NCBI RefSeq assembly: GCF_042682785.1 | Contig: NZ_JBHUIB010000012.1 | Location: 988,176 to 1,052,175, forward strand | Direction: 5' to 3' | Source: Thalassotalea_F euphylliae | Lineage (GTDB): Bacteria; Pseudomonadota; Gammaproteobacteria; Enterobacterales; Alteromonadaceae | Length of the DNA stretch: 64,000 nucleotides | In this document: piece after piece, positions 45,639-52,446 of the stretch | Position numbering within the stretch: the stretch's first letter is position 1 | Layout of the letters: the number at the start of each line of letters is the position of its first letter | Position numbers and translations under genes: made by a program | Notes under the pieces: generated by a model | What the model saw: the letters and a program-made list of their open reading frames with translations, nothing else | What the model was told of the DNA's origin: nothing | Databases searched by the model: none

Positions 45639-46721
45639 ATGAAATATGAAAACAAGATGATGGATCCAACATCACAACAACAAGAACAAAACGATACGAA
45701 AGCGATTTTAAATCAGCTCGGTACGTTAACAGCGCCAAACTTTGAGAAAACGCACGATGTCTCTGAGTTTATGCTTGATGACATCAAAGCAAACGGATTG
45801 GCTATCACTAACTCGTCAGGAGCAGACAAAGCGATTGCTACAGTACTACTCGATGCGATTGTTGAAAAGTCAGTTGATGAGTCGGATATTGCGCAAGCTC
45901 TTGACGCTTTCAATATGACTGACAAACCAGAGGAACAACAGCTGATCCGCTTGACAGATAAACAAGTTCAGATCGTTGATGAACAAGATTTCAATAACCT
46001 TGAAGACTATGTTCACACTGATTCAGCTTCGTTCTATAAAGCGAAGAATTCGTTCTTCACAGTAACGGCTCATGAGGTAGTAACTAACGAGACAATGTTC
46101 GATGGGGAGCGTGTTGTTCGTGATCTGCCTAAATCAATTAAACGCCAAGTTCGAGTCCAGACGTTCACACAGGTATTGCATGGTGACAACACCGATCCGC
46201 GAACAGGTTTAAACGGCTTAATTACTGGTCGTGTGTCAGATACTGAATCAGTTAAAGACGATGAAACTCGAAACCCTGAATTCATTCAACGTTCAACGTT
46301 CGACTTCAATACAGCGGCTGATGATGTAGAGCGAGCAGAAGCATTCAACGATTTTCTGTTGAGCTTACCGACTGAATACATTCGTTCATCAAGCCTGATT
46401 ATGTCTCGCGAGAGCTTCAAAGTTCTATCTAAGTTGAAAGACCCATCAGGTCAGAAACTCCTTCGTGTAACGCAAGGCGTTAACCCTGCTATCAATGATT
46501 TCCCAGTGCTGTTTGATGACTCACTAGAAACTGTCGGTACAGCAGGGAAGTACTCTGTGCTTGTTGGCGATTTAGAACAAGCGGTTGATCTTCGTATGTA
46601 CAACGTTCGATTCCTAGCGAATCCTTACAAAACAGATGGAGCCGTTGAATTCACATATCGTGCTCGTCAGTACTCAAATATCAAAGACGCTAACGCGGTG
46701 CGAGCGTTCTATTGTCCATAA
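45639..46721 (+). CDS. HK97-fold phage major capsid protein
   Basis: A 360-residue protein with AAGGAAA before the ATG. The C-terminal two thirds follow the HK97-type capsid pattern: VLHGDNTDPRTGLNGLITG (~179-197), then IMSRESFKVLSKLKDPSGQ (~254-272), FPVLFDD (~288-294), LVGDLEQAVDLR (~308-319) and a final R-x-Y segment with ANAVRAF. The first ~115 residues are acidic and helical, like a delta or scaffold domain normally removed by a prohead protease; no protease gene is visible. It is the only recognisable virion gene of the element. Confidence 0.9.
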   Translation: MKYENKMMDPTSQQQEQNDTKAILNQLGTLTAPNFEKTHDVSEFMLDDIKANGLAITNSSGADKAIATVLLDAIVEKSVDESDIAQALDAFNMTDKPEEQQLIRLTDKQVQIVDEQDFNNLEDYVHTDSASFYKAKNSFFTVTAHEVVTNETMFDGERVVRDLPKSIKRQVRVQTFTQVLHGDNTDPRTGLNGLITGRVSDTESVKDDETRNPEFIQRSTFDFNTAADDVERAEAFNDFLLSLPTEYIRSSSLIMSRESFKVLSKLKDPSGQKLLRVTQGVNPAINDFPVLFDDSLETVGTAGKYSVLVGDLEQAVDLRMYNVRFLANPYKTDGAVEFTYRARQYSNIKDANAVRAFYCP

Positions 46722-46737
46722 GTTTTTGAGCTTCACG

Positions 46738-46755
46738 GGCGGGACTCTTCCCGCC
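46738..46755 (+). terminator. Hairpin after the capsid gene
   Basis: GGCGGGA-CTCT-TCCCGCC, a perfect 7-bp GC-rich stem 17 bp past the capsid stop. No T tract follows, so it may be a partial terminator or an mRNA-stabilising structure for the capsid message. Confidence 0.55.
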
Positions 46756-46817
46756 TGTATTCAGTATCTAAAAACCACCACATCCAGCAAACCCAAGCAA
46801 AACCCAAGGAAAACACA

Positions 46818-47090
46818 ATGATTGTACTTAAACCACGTTACACGCTTACTCAGCGCTTAATGCGCAAGGTTGCGAATGTATTAAACATTCAGCCAATTAA
46901 CCCAGATGCACATCGTTTTGAACGTCTGTTGAAAGTCGAGACATTTAGACTCGATTCAACTGAGTTCGAGACGGTTAACCCGTTCAGGCTTGATCAGATT
47001 CTTGATTCATCGATGCATGTCATAGCGGAGCGCCGAATTCAATCCGGCAAAACATCTTACAAATTCCATTCAGACTACAACCCAGATTAG
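46818..47090 (+). CDS. Small unrecognised protein
   Basis: A 90-residue basic protein with AAGGAAAAC before the ATG and an A/C-rich leader. Its C-terminal segment VIAERRIQSGKTSYKF resembles AIARKTVENGETSYFF of the next protein, so the two may share a fold or be paralogues. No family recognised. Confidence 0.55.
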   Translation: MIVLKPRYTLTQRLMRKVANVLNIQPINPDAHRFERLLKVETFRLDSTEFETVNPFRLDQILDSSMHVIAERRIQSGKTSYKFHSDYNPD

Positions 47091-47098
47091 GAGCATTT

Positions 47099-47284
47099 AT
47101 GACTCAAGAAGAACGTTTCGAGCACTTAAAGAATTTACCACGTACACACGTCCAGTCAGACACAGTTCAAGGCAAGAAGATTATTGAGGTTTCGGTTAAC
47201 GGCTTTGATGCGATAGCACGCAAGACTGTCGAGAACGGTGAAACATCATATTTCTTCGCAGCAGCCGCACGACGAATGTTCTAG
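47099..47284 (+). CDS. Small unrecognised protein, similar at its end to the previous one
   Basis: A 61-residue protein 8 bp after its neighbour, with AGGAG upstream. The central IIEVSVNGFDAIARKTVENGETSYFF suggests a beta-rich fold. It is probably co-translated with the genes on both sides. Confidence 0.55.
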   Translation: MTQEERFEHLKNLPRTHVQSDTVQGKKIIEVSVNGFDAIARKTVENGETSYFFAAAARRMF

Positions 47285-47292
47285 GAGGCTGT

Positions 47293-47433
47293 ATGAGGAG
47301 AAAGCAACACAACAGAGCCCGTCTGTATTACATGCTTGAGGAAAAGCGAAAACAAGAACAATCCCGTCCAAGCGTAACTGAAAACCCTCGTTCTGGGGCT
47401 ATACAGACAAAGAACCATTACCACACAGTTTAA
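47293..47433 (+). CDS. Very small basic protein
   Basis: A 46-residue protein (MRRKQHNRARLYYMLEEKRK) with a perfect AGGAGG at the right distance and tight spacing to its neighbours. It is strongly basic and helical at the N-terminus. The ribosome binding site and operon position support it despite its size. Function unknown. Confidence 0.5.
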   Translation: MRRKQHNRARLYYMLEEKRKQEQSRPSVTENPRSGAIQTKNHYHTV

Positions 47434-47449
47434 AACAGGAAACCTTTTC

Positions 47450-47800
47450 ATGACGATAAAACCAGACTTTTCAAAAACACTTCACATCACAGAATCAGCA
47501 AAAGACGAAACGCGAAACCGCGCAATGTACACAACATTGTTCAGTTCAGTTCTACAAGAAACGCTAGGCGTAGCGCTGTATTTCAACTCACGCGATAACG
47601 TTCATTTTCTTCATTTGCAATTACTGCAAACAATCATCGAATTAGTTACTACGTTCGAGGCGCACTGTCTAACAGTCGGGAACACTGACCAAGGAATTAC
47701 GTACAAGCTTTATATCGATGAATCAAACAATATCAAGCGATTCAAAGGCAAACCGTCAGATGACACGCAAATCATAAGCGCCCGCGTTGTTGTTAAGTAA
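47450..47800 (+). CDS. Unrecognised 116-residue protein
   Basis: A soluble alpha/beta protein with ACAGGAAA before the ATG. Contains a hydrophobic helix (FLHLQLLQTIIELVTTF) too short and polar for a membrane span. No family recognised. It is 6 bp from the next frame. Confidence 0.55.
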   Translation: MTIKPDFSKTLHITESAKDETRNRAMYTTLFSSVLQETLGVALYFNSRDNVHFLHLQLLQTIIELVTTFEAHCLTVGNTDQGITYKLYIDESNNIKRFKGKPSDDTQIISARVVVK

Positions 47801-47806
47801 TTCGAT

Positions 47807-48448
47807 ATGGAACTTACACAAAAGCCGAAACGCGGCAGAACACAATTCAACGATACGATCCTGTACTCACAATCACTAGGTCACCTTATCTCGATTGATG
47901 GTGAGTTTACAGATAAAGACTTCGATTCAGCGCCGAACTTTTATCAAGACGATTTCCAACCAGACCCAGCAATTGTCGAGCTAACCAAAGACTTGAACCA
48001 AGCACAACTAAACGCGTTAGCGCATGAACTCACTTACGGTGATTTGGAAACATACACAGAGGAACAAGATTCAATGACACAACCAACACAACCAACAGTC
48101 AAAACTAACAATGAAGATATTATGACTACAATAAGCACAGAACGAGTTAAACCGAAAGCACTGATTCAATTCAAAGAACTTAATGACGCAGTAGTTTTAC
48201 GCGTGCATTCAGATGAACTTGATGCAAATCTGCGAATCGGCATTCAAAGCAAAATTCAATTAACACATTCAGAACAACTTTCGATCCTATCCAAGCAGCT
48301 TGAATTCATTGAGAGCGTGGGCTCGATAGACGATCAAGAATACAATATTGAACTGGTCAGAACCTTAAACGGTATCAGGCAGGCACCAAGCGGCGCGAGC
48401 TTTGTTGGTGGATTTGATGTGACTGTCTTTGTTAACGTGGAGCGTTAA
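47807..48448 (+). CDS. Unrecognised 213-residue protein
   Basis: A soluble protein. The N-terminal ~90 residues are acidic, a Thr/Gln/Pro-rich linker (TQPTQPTVKTN) follows, and a C-terminal alpha/beta domain completes it. There is no clear ribosome binding site at 47807, so translation may be coupled to the previous gene or start at a later ATG such as 48074. No family recognised. Confidence 0.5.
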   Translation: MELTQKPKRGRTQFNDTILYSQSLGHLISIDGEFTDKDFDSAPNFYQDDFQPDPAIVELTKDLNQAQLNALAHELTYGDLETYTEEQDSMTQPTQPTVKTNNEDIMTTISTERVKPKALIQFKELNDAVVLRVHSDELDANLRIGIQSKIQLTHSEQLSILSKQLEFIESVGSIDDQEYNIELVRTLNGIRQAPSGASFVGGFDVTVFVNVER

Positions 48449-48450
48449 GT

Positions 48451-49038
48451 ATGATCACTCTTACGCATTCACCGAACAAGATCTCACACTACTTTCATGC
48501 AAATTCTCGATGGTATCGAGCACACCTTAATTTGAAGAGCTCTGACGGATACGATACGCACGATTTCGCAATGCTGGCGCTTTACGATTCAGTAAAGCGT
48601 TTCAAGGAAACAGGTACATTAGTCTTCAAGTACTCATCAGTTAATGAGGAGACAGAAGAAGTTTTCATCTGTGACGAACTACTGCACCAGAAAGACTTGC
48701 TCGATCACGTTAAATTGAATGCAACGGCAATGATTCGAGTTAAACATGTAAACTTGAACTGTCGCGAACCGCGACAGGTTTACGAGAAGTACTTAAAGAA
48801 CATTAACGCTGAGCACAATAACATTGAGGAAATTGTTCAACGTTCACAAAAGGATTCGTCAAAGTCTGATACTAAGGTTAATGCTAAATCAAAGACTAAA
48901 GCGAAGCTCGTAAAGGCTACCCAGATTAAACCGAACCGACCAAAGCGGACAACCAAAGCAAAGCTAAAACCAGCATCACAAAGCAGCTTGAGTAAGCTTG
49001 CTGATACGTTTAACGCTTATAGTTCTAGTGCAAATTAA
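48451..49038 (+). CDS. Unrecognised protein with a Lys-rich tail
   Basis: A 195-residue protein starting 2 bp after its neighbour. The first ~130 residues are globular. The last ~60 are strongly basic and low-complexity (KSKTKAKLVKATQ, RPKRTTKAKLKPA), as in proteins that bind or condense nucleic acid. Together with the capsid gene this could be a DNA-associated virion protein; that is inference. A hairpin (GGAGGGT / ACCCTCC) follows at 49041-49060. Confidence 0.55.
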   Translation: MITLTHSPNKISHYFHANSRWYRAHLNLKSSDGYDTHDFAMLALYDSVKRFKETGTLVFKYSSVNEETEEVFICDELLHQKDLLDHVKLNATAMIRVKHVNLNCREPRQVYEKYLKNINAEHNNIEEIVQRSQKDSSKSDTKVNAKSKTKAKLVKATQIKPNRPKRTTKAKLKPASQSSLSKLADTFNAYSSSAN

Positions 49039-49068
49039 TCAGGAGGGTGTAAAAACCCTCCCTGAGTT

Positions 49069-49220
49069 AACCCAGATGCATATCTTCGCTGTGCATCATG
49101 ACGAAAGCGAAGTACGTTTATATACGGACGTAATGTGAGTTTAGCGATCGCAATATTCCACCTTGTGTACACGGCGCAAGATTGCGATCGCTGACCTTAC
49201 CTTTGATGTTCATCTGGGTT
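49069..49220 (+). ncRNA. Predicted structured RNA with a four-way junction
   Basis: An outer 10-bp stem (AACCCAGATG at 49069-49078 with CATCTGGGTT at 49211-49220) encloses three further hairpins. They are CTTCGCT/AGCGAAG (49084-49112), TACGT/ACGTA (49113-49132) and a 12-bp perfect stem AGCGATCGCAAT/ATTGCGATCGCT (49143-49192). The pairing is read from the sequence; expression and strand are not known. It could also act as DNA, for example as a packaging or replication site. Confidence 0.55.
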
Positions 49221-49361
49221 CACTTAGAACCATTCATACAATTTTATTTTAACAATTTAGATAAAACTGATTGGTAAAATGTCGATTGTGCGATCTGAAA
49301 ATGTAAATCAAGAGAAAGTCCTAATCATTCTAGGCAAATTGAAGCGGTTAATCGTTTCAGG

Positions 49362-49413
49362 TAGTCGGTAAAGGATCTCGAAACCAGTTATTTTTAGCTG
49401 GGTTTACCGACTA
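49362..49413. repeat. Long inverted repeat near the right end of the element
   Basis: TAGTCGGTAAA at 49362-49372 pairs with its complement at 49403-49413. Inside, CCAG and CTGG extend the stem around a T-rich loop. No gene overlaps it. Possible roles are RNA structure, operator or att-associated site. Confidence 0.7.
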
Positions 49414-49492
49414 TCATACTTTAACAATGGTGTTCTAGTCTTCACCAGAGTTAAAGTAGTTGCACGCAATCAATTTGCGAGTAACTCCGCGA

Positions 49493-49525
49493 GGGAGAGT
49501 GTTTTTACGCTCCCCCTTTTTTTTT
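49493..49525 (+). terminator. Terminator of the right module
   Basis: GGGA-GA-GTG / CGC-TCCC stem followed by CC and nine T, about 460 bp after the last long gene. Transcripts of the right module, including the predicted structured RNA, could end here. Confidence 0.75.
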
Positions 49526-49548
49526 ATTACGGATGTGAGGAAACAAAC

Positions 49549-49725
49549 ATGAACACACTGATGAACTACACTGAAACATCACGGTGTATGAAACCAGATT
49601 ACACAGGTGAACTAGTCAAAACAAAAGCAGACGTGATAACACCCGATAATGACATTCAGGTTGATTTGATTACAAAGGGGAATGTGTACGAGATAGATTT
49701 ATACGCGGATACGATCAAGGTTTAA
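49549..49725 (+). CDS. Small unrecognised protein at the element's right end
   Basis: A 58-residue protein (MNTLMNYTETSRCMKPDY ... IDLYADTIKV) with GAGGAAA before the ATG. It follows a terminator, so it has its own promoter or relies on read-through. Its stop is 1 bp from the stop of the convergent host DUF3192 gene, so the element boundary must be at or very near this point. Confidence 0.55.
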   Translation: MNTLMNYTETSRCMKPDYTGELVKTKADVITPDNDIQVDLITKGNVYEIDLYADTIKV

Positions 49726-49726
49726 A

Positions 49727-50110
49727 TCACCCGCCCATCATTTCATCTTTAAATGTACCGCCTCTACCAATACGGATAAGGTTACCATTTTCAAAAAGTA
49801 GAAAGGTAGTTTCTGCTTGCGTTGTAATACCGTCAGATTTTACGTGTTGTGTGCGATAGAAAGTGACTTGATAGTTTACGCCGTCCACTTTTTTTGCTTC
49901 AGTAATATCAGGGCTACCAAGCGATTCTAGCGCTTGATCAAAGGTGAACTCATCAAGCTTAAGTTTAGCAATAAATTGGCGATTAAATGCTTCACGATCT
50001 TCCCATTTCATATTGGCAGGGTTGTCATCATAAAAATTGACGACCAACAACACGAAAACACCGTAAGCGGCGAGTGCCATCAAAATACGAAAAACGACTT
50101 TTTTGTTCAT
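49727..50110 (-). CDS. DUF3192 family protein
   Basis: A 127-residue protein with one N-terminal membrane helix and a C-terminal DUF3192 domain (FDQALESLGSPD ... VTFYRTQHVKSDGITTQAETTFLLFENGNL), related to the lipoprotein at 58087-58455 and to small SmpA/BamE-like folds. Function unknown. No terminator follows it; the element adjoins its stop codon, so its normal 3' region has probably been replaced. Confidence 0.8.
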   Translation of the reverse strand: MNKKVVFRILMALAAYGVFVLLVVNFYDDNPANMKWEDREAFNRQFIAKLKLDEFTFDQALESLGSPDITEAKKVDGVNYQVTFYRTQHVKSDGITTQAETTFLLFENGNLIRIGRGGTFKDEMMGG

Positions 50111-50233
50111 GGTTTCTTTTAAAAGCTGATATAGCGAATTTAGGTAAGGATAGCGACTTCGCGATGTTTTGAAAATACTTGGTTGTAAAACAATATGAAT
50201 TTATTGGTAAGCAGCTTGAAATCTTATACCTGC

Positions 50234-51043
50234 TCAAACGCTTGCGGCGTCAAGCCGAATATCTTTGAGGTTAAAGCCAAGCGGTATGTTTTGTTTTAGC
50301 GTTAGCAATTGGTGGCTAAGTTTCAACATCTCTTTACCAGCATCTATTTTCTCTTTTACGGAGGACTTTATTTTTTCAGCAGATAAAATAGCATTCAGTG
50401 AACCGTATGTATTGATAAGCTCTGCTGCGGTGATTTGTCCAATACCGGCAACGCCCGGAATTTTATTTGTTGTGTCACCCGTTAATGACCACAAATCGAC
50501 AAGTTGGCTCGACTTAACACTGAACTTTTCTTGTATGTAGTTGGCATCTAAAAAGCGACGGTTGAAGTAGTCATACACTTGAATATTTTCATTGAGCAGT
50601 GACAAGAAGCATTTGTCAGTAGAGATGATCGTAACCCTTTGATTTCTCAGCGCCACCTTGATTGCAAGTGTTGCAATGACATCGTCCGCTTCGTCTTCTT
50701 CTGGTTCAATTGAATCCACGCCAAGTTGTAAAAACTGGTCTTGGATTTCAGAGAGTTCTTGCGCCAGATGCTCTGGCATTTTTTTTCGGCCTTTTTTGTA
50801 GTCAGGAAACAGGTCATAACGCCAACATGGCGCTTCACTGTCAAAAACAGCAACGCCATGTGTGGGGTTTAACGTAGTGATGATATTTGATAACGCTTGG
50901 CCGCAAGCTATACGTGTATTATGAAGCACTTGTCGCTTTGTGTTGTCTGCTAATTCGTTATTCAGTAGAAAAGGCCGTTCTTGAACGGCATAAATTCTGC
51001 GAATAAGGTTTAGCGCATCAATTAAGACTACATGTGCTGTCAT
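50234..51043 (-). CDS. xni: Flap endonuclease Xni
   Basis: A structure-specific 5' nuclease of the Pol I 5'-exonuclease fold. The 269 residues show VLIDALNLIRR, the acidic metal site PEEDEADDVIATLA, STDKCFLSLL and a helix-hairpin-helix (IPGVAGIGQITAAELI). As in E. coli Xni, the second acidic cluster is reduced. It lies 5 bp after ppnN. Confidence 0.92.
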   Translation of the reverse strand: MTAHVVLIDALNLIRRIYAVQERPFLLNNELADNTKRQVLHNTRIACGQALSNIITTLNPTHGVAVFDSEAPCWRYDLFPDYKKGRKKMPEHLAQELSEIQDQFLQLGVDSIEPEEDEADDVIATLAIKVALRNQRVTIISTDKCFLSLLNENIQVYDYFNRRFLDANYIQEKFSVKSSQLVDLWSLTGDTTNKIPGVAGIGQITAAELINTYGSLNAILSAEKIKSSVKEKIDAGKEMLKLSHQLLTLKQNIPLGFNLKDIRLDAASV

Positions 51044-51048
51044 TTAGT

Positions 51049-52407
51049 TTATTCCTGAGAAATTCGATAACACGGAATATATTCACTACCCGGTAATTTC
51101 ATACGTTGCTGTTTCACAAAAGAGTCCAACAGCTTATCCATTAACGCCATGATTTTCCTCTCACCAGATATGACAAAAGGGCCACGCTCGCGAATGGCTT
51201 TGATACCGCTAGACTTAACATTACCTGCCACTATACCTGAAAAAAGCCGACGTAAATTTGCAGCAAGTTGTGCTTTGTCCATGTCGCTTGCAACAACCAA
51301 GTTTGCCATGTTTTCATGTGTGGGTTCAAACGGTTGTTGGAAATCTTTATCAATTTCTAATGTCCAATTGAAATGAAACGCGTCGCCTGTCTCGCGACGA
51401 GCAGCAATTACTTTATCCAGTGACTGTTTCATCGTACGTGCGACCTCTGCAGGGTTATCAATGATGATTTGATACAGTGAACGCACTTGTTCGCCCAACG
51501 TAGCGGTTACGAAGGCATCGATTTCGTTAAAGTACTCTTCGCTCTCTTTAGGCCCGGTCAGAATAATCGGCAGTTGTTGGTCCTTGTTTTTTTCATGCAA
51601 CATAATGCCTAAAATATAAAGGAATTCTTCGGCTGTTCCTGCGCCACCAGCGAAAATAATGATACCGTGTGACAAGCGAACAAAGCCTTCAAGACGTTTT
51701 TCAATGTCTGGCATAATAATCAGTTCGTTGACTATTGGGTTTGGCGGTTCGGCGGCAATGATACTGGGTTCGGTTAGGCCAATGTATCGACCACCAGGTG
51801 AGCGCTGTTTTGCATGCCCTATGGTGGCACCTTTCATAGGCCCTTTCATAGCGCCTGGTCCACAACCCGTACAAATGTTGAAACCACGCAAACCTAGTTG
51901 ATAGCCAACTTCTTTGGTGTAGTCGTATTCGATAGGGTTAATTGAATGACCACCCCAGCACGTGATTAAATTCGCCATAGTTTCAGGCTGAATCGCGTTT
52001 GCGTTGCGCAGTATGTCAAAAACGATATGCGTGATGGTGTCAGTATCACATTCGCTTGAATCACATAGTTCGTCATAACGCTTGTTGGTGAACAAAATAT
52101 CACGCAGAACAGCGGATAAATGTTCGCGAATACCTAATATGATTTTATCGTCAACAAAGGCGTCTTGCGGCGGATTGACGAGTTCTAACTTTACACCACG
52201 TTCACGGCGAAGTACGTGGATTTCAAAATCTTTAAATTGTTGATAAATTGCCTCAGCATCATCGGTATGGCTGCCTGCGTTTAATACGGCGAGCGAACAG
52301 TTTCGATAAAGATTATAAAGCTTGCTGTCAGCAGAGGCATGCAGTTGATCGACTTCAATTGGTGACAACAAGTTCATGTTGCCTACTGGGTTGACTTGGA
52401 TACGCAT
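51049..52407 (-). CDS. ppnN: Nucleotide 5'-monophosphate nucleosidase
   Basis: Splits purine and pyrimidine nucleotides to base and ribose 5-phosphate; regulated by (p)ppGpp in E. coli. The 452-residue protein has N- and C-terminal PpnN domains around a LOG-type lysine-decarboxylase core with FAGGAGTAEEFLYILG. Position next to xni and near syd/queF matches E. coli. Confidence 0.95.
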   Translation of the reverse strand: MRIQVNPVGNMNLLSPIEVDQLHASADSKLYNLYRNCSLAVLNAGSHTDDAEAIYQQFKDFEIHVLRRERGVKLELVNPPQDAFVDDKIILGIREHLSAVLRDILFTNKRYDELCDSSECDTDTITHIVFDILRNANAIQPETMANLITCWGGHSINPIEYDYTKEVGYQLGLRGFNICTGCGPGAMKGPMKGATIGHAKQRSPGGRYIGLTEPSIIAAEPPNPIVNELIIMPDIEKRLEGFVRLSHGIIIFAGGAGTAEEFLYILGIMLHEKNKDQQLPIILTGPKESEEYFNEIDAFVTATLGEQVRSLYQIIIDNPAEVARTMKQSLDKVIAARRETGDAFHFNWTLEIDKDFQQPFEPTHENMANLVVASDMDKAQLAANLRRLFSGIVAGNVKSSGIKAIRERGPFVISGERKIMALMDKLLDSFVKQQRMKLPGSEYIPCYRISQE

Positions 52408-52446
52408 AATGCTGTCCCCCTAGGTCACAGTTAAAAATACAATTGA

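Larger units (their letters stand above)
32700..49726. mobile_element. Integrated element with serine recombinase, defence cargo and a lone HK97-type capsid gene
   Basis: The block separates two host genes that are otherwise in normal chromosomal surroundings. It contains a large serine recombinase at its left end, probable defence genes, a 94-bp repeat array, and a rightward module of small unrecognised proteins with one clear phage capsid protein. Genes in the right half share A/C-rich leaders and strong hairpins not seen in the host part. Boundaries are approximate. I infer a phage satellite or other virion-dependent element; no terminase, portal, tail, lysis or replication gene is recognisable. 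Confidence 0.8.

Noticed and set aside
45639..46721. Encapsulin nanocompartment instead of a phage capsid
   Set aside because: The HGD-x-Gly-Leu segment and C-terminal layout follow phage capsid proteins. No cargo enzyme such as a peroxidase or ferritin-like protein is adjacent.
32446..49760. A complete prophage
   Set aside because: Only one virion protein is recognisable, with no portal, terminase, tail or lysis genes, and the integrase is a serine recombinase beside cargo genes.
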